This document shows, piece by piece, positions 55,610 to 60,731 of a stretch of 60,731 nucleotides of DNA. The position numbers were made by a program, and so were the translations under genes. Source of the DNA: Thermoplasmatota archaeon (GTDB taxonomy: Archaea > Thermoplasmatota > E2 > DHVEG-1); NCBI GenBank assembly GCA_030601705.1, contig JAUWBM010000005.1:1-60731 (forward strand), written 5' to 3'. How positions within the stretch are numbered: the stretch's first letter is position 1; each line of letters opens with the position of its first letter. A model generated the notes under the pieces. The model was not told where the DNA came from. It did no database searches and was given only the letters and a program-made list of their open reading frames with translations.

Positions 55610-56587
55610 TCAAGTCACACCTAGTACAAAGAAAATGAGTATAAAAGCACTTGAGGTTTTAGTGCCTTCTGCTCCTTCATCACAGGTTACACTTATAGTT
55701 ATCATTGACGAACCGAATCCGATGACTGTTGATTTTACAATTTCTGTACTATTAGCTGCCATGGTTCCAATTTCTACTATTTTTTCTCCGCCAAACAGTA
55801 TTATACCATATGCTACTGAAATATTTGCTGTGACATTAGTAGCGGGACCACCACCGATATTGTTAATCGATGCAGATATTCCAAATCCTCCAGATATATC
55901 AATTTCGAAATAAGGTGGCGCTTCAACTCCTTGTTGTATACGAGTTGTTCCAACAGTCGTACCTAACATATCTTCTAATATGGATCCTGGGCAGCCTTCA
56001 AACTCGATTTGATATGTAATGTCAAAAAAGCTGTTAACAGTCCAGTTTCCATCTGGTGTCTGAGTTAATGTAACTTGTCCAGGGCTTGGGAGACCATGAT
56101 CTGATCCTGCTTTTATCCTAAAAACACAAAAATCTGGATCGCCAAAGAGTTCCCCGGTTAAACGAAAGATTTTACTTGGGAAAGATTGTACAGGATCACC
56201 TGTTGTTCGTGGTCCAGTATGAACTTCTATTTGTAAAGGTACCGCGAGATATCGGTTAAACCCTGCAAGGTCGCCTGTGCCAGAAACATCTAAGAAAAGG
56301 GTTGCGTCAAATTGTTGTACTTCTCCACCAAGATCACCACCTGCAAATCTTACAACATTATTGAAATTATCAAACATTGGATCTAATTCGATTGTTGTAT
56401 CTGGTGGTAAACCGTTGATAATATAAAATGGATCATCTGGAGCTTCGTAAGGACAGCTTGCTGGTAGATTAACGGTTCCATATCCATTATCTGGAGCGGT
56501 ACATGGATCTATATATGATGCAGAGACAGATAAACTTGTAATAATCAACAGCGTGCTAACAAATATACCTACTATTTTCTTTTTCAT
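55610..56587 (-). CDS. secreted protein with C-terminal membrane anchor
   Basis: A 325-residue protein. Signal peptide at residues 1-23 (cleavage near SVSA-SYI), a beta-rich body with several Cys (CTAPDNG, CPYEAPDD, FCVFRIK), and a C-terminal module, GGFGISASINNIGGGPATNV, ending in a hydrophobic helix SSAFILIFFVLGV. The last module is common at the ends of Thermoplasmatota-like secreted proteins, by my recollection. It is surface-attached with unknown ligand. Confidence 0.65.
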   Translation of the reverse strand: MKKKIVGIFVSTLLIITSLSVSASYIDPCTAPDNGYGTVNLPASCPYEAPDDPFYIINGLPPDTTIELDPMFDNFNNVVRFAGGDLGGEVQQFDATLFLDVSGTGDLAGFNRYLAVPLQIEVHTGPRTTGDPVQSFPSKIFRLTGELFGDPDFCVFRIKAGSDHGLPSPGQVTLTQTPDGNWTVNSFFDITYQIEFEGCPGSILEDMLGTTVGTTRIQQGVEAPPYFEIDISGGFGISASINNIGGGPATNVTANISVAYGIILFGGEKIVEIGTMAANSTEIVKSTVIGFGSSMITISVTCDEGAEGTKTSSAFILIFFVLGVT

Positions 56588-56982
56588 AATTTTATCCTCC
56601 TTGTTTTTGTAACATTTGTAATATTATATCACTATTTAAATTTACCTAAAAAAATAATTTCAAAGTCTTAACAAAACAAATTGTTAGTGGGTTGATTTTA
56701 TTTCCACAAATTTTGGTAGTAACCTGTACTTTTCTTCTATAGCCCTTCGGCGGATTATTTAAATGTTAAGATTGTAAGATTTCTGTTTTTTAAATCGTAA
56801 TCTTTATAAGACATTGATTCTCGTTCATTTTTTATATACAAAAGCTTCCTCTGGAGTCCTGGAAGGATATGATACTAGAAAGAATACAAATATGAATAGA
56901 GGTATTTTTTACCAGTAACAGTAAAAGTGTATTCAAATCTCATCTTGTCTGATGGATATGAAGATGAGTAACTATTGAAATG
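56588..56982. other. intergenic region with dispersed repeat
   Basis: About 395 bases separate the secreted protein gene from the last microprotein gene. It holds the leftward promoter of the secreted protein (ATTTAAATAGTG on the minus strand near 56630) and dispersed-repeat copy C. Otherwise AT-rich, no gene seen. Confidence 0.4.
56906..56967 (-). repeat. dispersed repeat, copy C
   Basis: Read on the minus strand: TCATCTTCATATCCATCAGA, then GATGAGATTTGAATACAC and TTTTACTGTTACTGGTAAAAA. It matches copy A along its whole length with a six-base insertion in the second half. Confidence 0.7.
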
Positions 56983-57120
56983 TTACTTCTTCTTCCCGTG
57001 TGTGCATCCTATTACATTTCCATCCTTGTCAAATTTGGTGTCACCTGCAGCAGTTGCTTTGAAAGGATATGTGCAGAGGTCTGTGTTCTTGTCTTTAAAT
57101 TTACATTTAACACATTTCAT
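56983..57120 (-). CDS. four-Cys microprotein (last of the run)
   Basis: 45 residues: MKCVKCKFKDKNTDLCTYP, then GNVIGCTHGKKK. C-x2-C plus two later Cys gives a four-Cys set fit for one zinc ion. It starts four bases after the 71-residue gene. Function unknown. Confidence 0.6.
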   Translation of the reverse strand: MKCVKCKFKDKNTDLCTYPFKATAAGDTKFDKDGNVIGCTHGKKK

Positions 57121-57124
57121 GAAA

Positions 57125-57340
57125 TCATCTTAAACGTCGCCAACCAACAGGAGTCATTTTTTCAACAATTAATCCACCGCCGGAGCTTACCGAAAGTCTG
57201 TAATCGCTAGAATTCTCATATCCAAGTGGTCCTTCAACTGCCGTTGTCAGTTGTAACACTTCAGAATCTGTAAGTATTAGTTTTTTAACAGTTTTTTCTC
57301 TCTGACCTTTCCTTTTCATCTTGTTCATAAACAACCGCAT
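57125..57340 (-). CDS. 71-residue basic protein
   Basis: Starts MRLFMNKMKRKGQREKTVKK and continues with LILTDSEVLQLTTAVEGPLG and an RLSVSSGGGLIVEKM segment. Basic N-terminal tail and small beta-rich body. Second Met (residue 5) could be the start. Part of the leftward microprotein run, followed at four bases by the 45-residue gene. No family recognised. Confidence 0.5.
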   Translation of the reverse strand: MRLFMNKMKRKGQREKTVKKLILTDSEVLQLTTAVEGPLGYENSSDYRLSVSSGGGLIVEKMTPVGWRRLR

Positions 57341-57378
57341 TGTTTATTTATCTTGTTCAGCAAATCTCCTAAATCCTA

Positions 57379-57561
57379 CTAATGATAATAATAGAATCTA
57401 TCCCCTATCACATCAGCAAGTATTGATTCTTCTCTCTTCTGAAGCTCCCGCTCTGGATAGTGTTTTATAACCTTATTTGCTGTCGCCTCAGAGTCACAGA
57501 CTGCAACTGTGACTCCACGTTCCTGAACTAACCAAACACATTTCATATTTTCCTCTCGCAA
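57379..57561 (-). CDS. 60-residue protein
   Basis: MREENMKCVWLVQERGVTVA, then CDSEATANKVIKHYPERELQ. Compact alpha/beta pattern (strand-strand-helix) without zinc motif. GAGAGG lies just before the ATG. Part of the microprotein run. Unknown role. Confidence 0.5.
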   Translation of the reverse strand: MREENMKCVWLVQERGVTVAVCDSEATANKVIKHYPERELQKREESILADVIGDRFYYYH

Positions 57562-57582
57562 ACTACCAATATCAAAAACAAA

Positions 57583-57696
57583 TTATTTCTTTATCCTTCT
57601 CTTGGATGTACTTCTTTGATGCTTACGAACATGACTAAAATCAATATTCCTCTTAACCCTATCATATCCTTTTTCAGGAATCTTCTTTTTTGCCAT
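57583..57696 (-). CDS. 37-residue basic microprotein
   Basis: MAKKKIPEKGYDRVKRNIDF followed by SHVRKHQRSTSKRRIKK. Very Arg/Lys-rich, likely nucleic-acid binding. The site AGGAAAC precedes the ATG. Below usual gene-calling size but packed between neighbours in the run. Confidence 0.55.
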   Translation of the reverse strand: MAKKKIPEKGYDRVKRNIDFSHVRKHQRSTSKRRIKK

Positions 57697-57735
57697 GTTT
57701 CCTGCCTCAATCTACAATCTCGTAACCTCACGTTT

Positions 57736-57885
57736 TCATATTTTTATTTTTTGTTTCACTACTAGCAATTTACATATGTTCTGCTCTGAATTCCACTGAT
57801 AACATTTATCCTCGATGCAAGGTTTAGATCCTCCAGTTATTGGTATCAAGACACATTCTTCAGGATACGATTTCTTTCTTCTCAT
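57736..57885 (-). CDS. CIEDKCY microprotein, member 1
   Basis: 49 residues: MRRKKSYPEECVLIPITGGS, then CIEDKCYQWNSEQNICKLLV. Four Cys, one zinc site possible. It shares P-x-x-C-I-E-D-K-C-Y-x-W and the final C-K with the 33-residue protein at 58329-58430. It overlaps the 72-residue zinc-ribbon gene by 26 bases in another frame. Confidence 0.55.
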   Translation of the reverse strand: MRRKKSYPEECVLIPITGGSKPCIEDKCYQWNSEQNICKLLVVKQKIKI

Positions 57886-58078
57886 TCCTACCATTCATAT
57901 CTCCTATCCTCCCCTTTTTAAAACCGCAATTGGGACACATCCAATATCCCTTCCTATCTCGTCCTCCTTTACTCTCTCTGGTTTGTTCTTGAAAAGAACG
58001 TGGTACATATTCCAACACCCAACCGCATTTTTTGCATTTCAATTTATCTCTTTTATTTCTTGCTTGCTTGTTCATCAA
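57860..58078 (-). CDS. zinc-ribbon protein (CKKCGW type), member 1
   Basis: 72 residues. KLKCKKCGWVLEYVP and YWMCPNCGFKKGRIGD give two CxxC knuckles about 30 residues apart, a classical zinc ribbon. The start is basic. It resembles the 52-residue protein at 58658-58816 (CKKCGWRL and CPSCG). It overlaps the genes on both sides by 26 bases. Confidence 0.7.
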   Translation of the reverse strand: MMNKQARNKRDKLKCKKCGWVLEYVPRSFQEQTRESKGGRDRKGYWMCPNCGFKKGRIGDMNGRNEKKEIVS

Positions 58079-58193
58079 GCAACTGACGACATTTTTCTAA
58101 TTCATTAAGCACCCTAAGGTGTTCTTCAATGAGTTCGCCATAACTCCCGCCAAATTTATCATAGATTTCCTTAAACTTTTTATCACCATTCAT
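58053..58193 (-). CDS. 46-residue helical microprotein
   Basis: MNGDKKFKEIYDKFGGSYGE, then LIEEHLRVLNELEKCRQLLD. A long charged helix, possibly a dimerising coil. AAGGATG lies before the ATG, and the previous stop is five bases away. Confidence 0.5.
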   Translation of the reverse strand: MNGDKKFKEIYDKFGGSYGELIEEHLRVLNELEKCRQLLDEQASKK

Positions 58194-58197
58194 TTTA

Positions 58198-58323
58198 TCA
58201 TCCTTTTCTTGTCACAAATGTCGCATAGAATTTACAAAGGATATTGTTGCAGTAATATATGTATTTAAATTTTCTATGCTGTGTCATTGTATGTCCACAT
58301 TCTTTGCAAACCAATTTTTTCAT
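58198..58323 (-). CDS. four-Cys zinc microprotein
   Basis: 41 residues: MKKLVCKECGHTMTQHRKFK then YIYYCNNILCKFYATFV. C-x2-C and C-x4-C, consistent with one zinc. It begins six bases after the 33-residue gene. Confidence 0.6.
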   Translation of the reverse strand: MKKLVCKECGHTMTQHRKFKYIYYCNNILCKFYATFVTRKG

Positions 58324-58328
58324 TTAGT

Positions 58329-58430
58329 CTACATCCATTTGCATTTACCATGGTCCAATTCCCAAAAATAACATTTATCTTCTATACAATCATGAGGTTC
58401 TCTAGTAATAGATACCATAGGGCATTTCAT
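58329..58430 (-). CDS. CIEDKCY microprotein, member 2
   Basis: 33 residues: MKCPMVSITREPHDCIEDKC, YFWELDHGKCKWM. A paralogue of the 49-residue protein at 57736-57885, sharing P-x-x-C-I-E-D-K-C-Y-x-W. GGAGG lies before the ATG, which is one base after the previous stop. Confidence 0.6.
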   Translation of the reverse strand: MKCPMVSITREPHDCIEDKCYFWELDHGKCKWM

Positions 58431-58431
58431 T

Positions 58432-58567
58432 TTATTCCTCCAAACTTAAATCGTAAGAACAATATGGACAAAACCTTTTACCCCATATATTTAATTCGGC
58501 TCTTTCAAATTCTTTTTTACACAGCGGACATTTAATTTATTTCCCCTCTCTCGATATTAAATTTCAT
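58432..58567 (-). CDS. CPLC/CPYC zinc-ribbon microprotein, start irregular
   Basis: The frame KCPLCKKEFERAEL, NIWGKRFCPYCSYDLSLEE is a good miniature zinc ribbon, ending at 58432. No normal start is in frame. Either ATT at 58536 starts it (GAGAGGGG lies at the right distance), giving 34 residues, or one extra T near 58535 has split a 44-residue gene that begins at ATG 58567 (MKFNIERGEIN). It ends one base before the next start. Confidence 0.5.
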
Positions 58568-58657
58568 AACATCTCTTTGTTTAAAAAATCAATCCACCAT
58601 GTTAGGGTTTTTGTGGGAGGGTAAAAAAGATGATGCAAACGATCAGCTATGGATTGT

Positions 58658-58816
58658 TCATTTCCATTCATATCCCTTTCCACCTCTTTTAATCAATATT
58701 TCACCACAACTAGGACATATGATATTGCCATCTCCTCGTCCACTAACAGTATCATCATTTCCTTTACCAGAAAAAGGTAACCGCCAACCACATTTTTTAC
58801 ATTTGATATGAATCAT
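58658..58816 (-). CDS. zinc-ribbon protein (CKKCGW type), member 2
   Basis: 52 residues: MIHIKCKKCGWRLPFSGKGN, then NIICPSCGEILIKRGGKGYE. Two CxxC knuckles as in the 72-residue protein at 57860-58078. It begins 14 bases after the double-CxxC microprotein gene. Confidence 0.65.
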   Translation of the reverse strand: MIHIKCKKCGWRLPFSGKGNDDTVSGRGDGNIICPSCGEILIKRGGKGYEWK

Positions 58817-58830
58817 ACTGTTTTTTTCCC

Positions 58831-58950
58831 TTAAAAAGGTTTTTTCTCCATGTTTGGAGGAATCTCATCAATGTTTATAACCGAGAATTTACACTCATCA
58901 CAGATACCACCTGGATTATCGGTTTCTTCTCCACAGATTTTACAGATCAT
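58831..58950 (-). CDS. double-CxxC microprotein, copy 4
   Basis: 39 residues: MICKICGEETDNPGGICDEC, then KFSVINIDEIPPNMEKKPF. It matches the island copies at 20721 and 22776 across its length (CKICG, ETDNP, CDxCKFS, IPPN) but is more diverged, with one residue fewer after CG and a longer tail. AGGAG lies 10 bases before the ATG. The shared family links this run to the BREX island. Confidence 0.7.
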   Translation of the reverse strand: MICKICGEETDNPGGICDECKFSVINIDEIPPNMEKKPF

Positions 58951-59016
58951 GTATGAATTCTCCTAAATCTTATAACGTATTTTCATCTTCTATAGATTCA
59001 GATCCTTTCCAAAGAG

Positions 59017-59127
59017 CTATGTATATGCTTCTCTCCATCGTTCTTCGTGTTTCTTATTTTTATCCTCTCTTTTTGTCTCTCCGAGTTTATCTATTTCTTT
59101 GATCGCTGATTCATATTCTTTATTCAT
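59017..59127 (-). CDS. 36-residue charged helical microprotein
   Basis: MNKEYESAIKEIDKLGETKR, EDKNKKHEERWREAYT. Highly charged single helix. TAGGAGAT precedes the ATG. A TATA-like TTTTTATACAA on the minus strand near 59189-59199 may start a transcript here. Confidence 0.5.
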   Translation of the reverse strand: MNKEYESAIKEIDKLGETKREDKNKKHEERWREAYT

Positions 59128-59286
59128 ATCTCCTACGCCATCCACACAAATGAAGCTAATATATAGCATGACACGATTTAACATTTATTGTATAAAAAAC
59201 TATCGTGGTAAACTGTCAAAATAAAAAAAAAATTTCTGTTCTAGAAATAGCTCTCAAATATCTGTTGAAGATGATAAATATTCAGA
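59128..59286 (-). promoter_or_regulatory. gap with possible internal promoter of the microprotein run
   Basis: About 160 bases without a frame. TTTTTATACAATAAA on the minus strand (about 59186-59200) could be a TATA box for the downstream genes. Confidence 0.3.
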
Positions 59287-59364
59287 TCAGTTGCATCGTG
59301 ATTTTTTACGTCCTCTTTTGTTCTTTTCATGCTTCCTTTTTAACCGTTTCAATTTAGTAGCCAT
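59287..59364 (-). CDS. 25-residue basic microprotein
   Basis: MATKLKRLKRKHEKNKRGRK, then KSRCN. Over half Lys/Arg, like a ribosomal-protein or nucleoid tail. GAGGTG seven bases before the ATG is a strong ribosome site, which favours real translation. Confidence 0.45.
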   Translation of the reverse strand: MATKLKRLKRKHEKNKRGRKKSRCN

Positions 59365-59403
59365 TTTATTCACCTCATTTATTCATCTTCAATATTCCAT
59401 AGA

Positions 59404-59496
59404 CTATTTTTCCTTCTTCTTGGATTTCCTTTTAGCAATATGCTTTGGAACTTCTTTTTTCTTATCTTTATTTTTAAACCATCCGAATATCGTCAT
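59404..59496 (-). CDS. 30-residue basic microprotein (first of the run)
   Basis: MTIFGWFKNKDKKKEVPKHI, AKRKSKKKEK. Aromatic start and Lys-rich tail. It lies about 40 bases downstream of a TATA box (59533-59542), so it should be the first gene of the leftward transcript. Confidence 0.45.
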   Translation of the reverse strand: MTIFGWFKNKDKKKEVPKHIAKRKSKKKEK

Positions 59497-59532
59497 ATTT
59501 CTTTCCGCTCAATTGTACTAAATAACCTACTC

Positions 59533-59542
59533 CTATATAAAC
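59533..59542 (-). promoter_or_regulatory. promoter of the microprotein run
   Basis: GTTTATATAG on the minus strand is a good archaeal TATA box, preceded by a purine-rich stretch (GGAAAAAGGG) in BRE position. Transcription would start near 59510, just before the first microprotein. Confidence 0.5.
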
Positions 59543-59625
59543 CCCTTTTTCCTCTAAGGTTATGGGTAGAAATAATATTATAAAGCACCTGTTTGTCCAA
59601 GAAACTCCATAAAATTAGATAGAAA

Positions 59626-60201
59626 ATGCGTTTATTAGAGAGTGATACCTATATGATAGAAATAAAAGTACAAAACATTGTAGCATCTACAACATTCGCA
59701 GAGAAATTGGATCTAGTCGTGATAGCGCAATCGTTAGAAGACGCAGAATATGAACCAGAGCAGTTCCCAGGGTTGGTTTACAGGTTAGATGACCCGAAAA
59801 CAGCTACACTTCTCTTTACAAGTGGAAAAGCAAACTGCACAGGTGCAAAAAACCTTGAGGATGTACGTAAGGCTGTTGATATAATATCAGAAAAATTAAG
59901 AAAACTAGGTGTAAAAGTATATAAGAATCTAGAGATAGTTGTTCAGAATATAGTAGCTACCGCTGATTTAGGTGGTGAACTTAACCTAAATGAAGTGGCA
60001 ATGGGACTCGGTTTGGAAAATGTGGAGTATGAACCAGAGCAATTCCCCGGGCTTGTCTATAGAGTAAAAGAACCACGTGTCGTTATGTTGCTTTTTAGTT
60101 CTGGTAAAACAGTTTGTACCGGTGGAAAAAACACAGAGGATGTATCAACAGCAGTGGAGAAAGTTTCTCTGATGCTTTCTTCAATGGGGTTGTTTCACTA
60201 G
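59626..60201 (+). CDS. tbp: TATA-box-binding protein
   Basis: General transcription factor TBP, about 182-191 residues. It has two tandem repeats, each with (Q)NIVA, LDL/LNL, EYEPEQFPGLVYR and FxSGKxxCTG(A/G)K motifs (about residues 12-95 and 103-188). The intercalating Phe pairs are complete. Start is either ATG 59626 or ATG 59653 (MIEIKVQN). The latter is typical of the family, but the leader with ATATTATAAAG at 59575 allows both. It diverges from the microprotein run and precedes tfb. Confidence 0.96.
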   Translation: MRLLESDTYMIEIKVQNIVASTTFAEKLDLVVIAQSLEDAEYEPEQFPGLVYRLDDPKTATLLFTSGKANCTGAKNLEDVRKAVDIISEKLRKLGVKVYKNLEIVVQNIVATADLGGELNLNEVAMGLGLENVEYEPEQFPGLVYRVKEPRVVMLLFSSGKTVCTGGKNTEDVSTAVEKVSLMLSSMGLFH

Positions 60202-60273
60202 TATGGATTATATAATTTAAAGGTTGGTAAAATAAAACTGTTGGATTAAATGAGTTTTATAGGTCTGGTTTAA
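60202..60273 (+). promoter_or_regulatory. tfb promoter region
   Basis: GGATTATATAATTTAAAGG (60204-60222) includes a TATA box. An in-frame TAA at 60271 immediately before the TTG shows that tfb cannot start upstream. No clear ribosome site, so a short leader is likely. Confidence 0.45.
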
Positions 60274-60731
60274 TTGGCAAGCAAAAAAGAGAAACAAAAA
60301 ATAGAAGAAACTGTTAAATGCCCTGAATGTGGTAGTACACATCTTAGTAAGGATTACTCCAGGGCTGAATTGGTTTGTAGAGATTGTGGCCTTGTGATTG
60401 ATCAAGATATTATTGATCACGGCCCTGAATGGCGTGCATTTGATAGTGAGCAGCGTGAAAAAAGAGCGCGTACTGGAGCACCTATGACATACACGATTCA
60501 TGATAAAGGCCTTAGTACGATGATAGGTTGGCAGAACAGAGATTCATATGGGAAATCAATTCCAACTAGAAACAGAGCTCAGCTGTATCGCCTGAGAAAA
60601 TGGCAGAGAAGAGTTAGAATTTCTGATGCTACGGAGAGAAGCCTTGCGCTTGCCCTTTCTGAGCTTGATAGAATGTCCTCAGGGCTCGGTCTTCCACGAG
60701 CTGTTAGAGAAACAGCAGCAATGATTTATCG
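60274..60731 (+). CDS. tfb: transcription initiation factor TFB (partial, runs off the window)
   Basis: TFIIB homologue, cut by the window end after about 152 residues. It starts at TTG 60274 directly after a stop. The N-terminal zinc ribbon is [15 protein letters not shown] then [16 protein letters not shown]. The B-reader/finger is [21 protein letters not shown]. The linker [20 protein letters not shown] is followed by the start of the first cyclin fold ([20 protein letters not shown]). It recruits RNA polymerase to TBP-bound promoters. Neighbouring tbp makes a natural pair. Confidence 0.95.
   Translation, partial: MASKKEKQKIEETVKCPECGSTHLSKDYSRAELVCRDCGLVIDQDIIDHGPEWRAFDSEQREKRARTGAPMTYTIHDKGLSTMIGWQNRDSYGKSIPTRNRAQLYRLRKWQRRVRISDATERSLALALSELDRMSSGLGLPRAVRETAAMIY

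Overview
The window is archaeal chromosomal DNA, AT-rich (roughly one third G+C by eye). It encodes a TATA-binding protein, a TFB cut by the right edge, a group II chaperonin, a translin-family protein and an archaeal-type SMC-ScpA-ScpB operon. TATA boxes precede several genes, and Shine-Dalgarno sites of the GGAGG type are common. Large secreted C25 peptidases, DUF4382 lipoproteins and PKD/LamG-type surface proteins suggest a Thermoplasmatota-like euryarchaeon. That placement is inferred from gene content only, and no species is called.

Left part (1-18.5 kb): mostly ordinary core genes. These are a small membrane protein, a DUF4382 lipoprotein, a secreted C25 peptidase, smc-scpA-scpB, and a complete phosphate block (pstS-pstC-pstA-pstB-phoU plus a low-affinity Pit permease with its DUF47 partner). 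A UvrD-type helicase carrying RQC-like and HRDC domains then diverges from a Cas4/RecB-like nuclease gene. The nuclease gene is frameshifted, and a diverged second copy of its 3' end lies 350 bases downstream.

Accessory island (about 18.6-34.9 kb): it begins with that duplicated 3' end and a winged-helix gene remnant. A 33-nt near-perfect repeat occurs at both ends (18986 and 34271). Inside are a DUF5655 nuclease-like protein and a two-gene module (a CxxC/nuclease-like protein and a nitrilase-fold protein) flanked by near-identical 35-residue double-CxxC microprotein genes. A decayed third microprotein copy follows, then a BREX locus reduced to brxA-brxB-brxC, the first ~40-50 codons of pglX, and brxL. 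The rest of pglX and all of pglZ are missing. Next come a protein that is a single TBP repeat, a RadC-like protein, and an AbiEi/AbiEii-type toxin-antitoxin pair with a palindromic operator on its promoter.

Middle (35-50 kb): M29-type aminopeptidase, MFS transporter, M14 carboxypeptidase lipoprotein, a lysine 2,3-aminomutase-family gene interrupted by one in-frame TGA, thermosome, SPFH protein, enolase, SerA, translin, and a tyrosine recombinase with a repeated operator overlapping its TATA boxes. A ~36-60 nt dispersed repeat occurs at least four times between 38 and 57 kb.

Right part (50-60.7 kb): a surface-glycan-like group (sugar nucleotidyltransferase, sulfotransferase, glycosyltransferase), a UbiA prenyltransferase cassette of different base composition bracketed by short TGACYTAAAA repeats, and a secreted protein. 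After these comes a dense leftward run of about 15 microprotein genes of 25-72 residues (56983-59496), many of them zinc-ribbon or lysine/arginine-rich. It includes a fourth member of the microprotein family seen in the BREX island. The run is divergent from tbp and followed by tfb. The island and the microprotein run are the least explained parts of the window.
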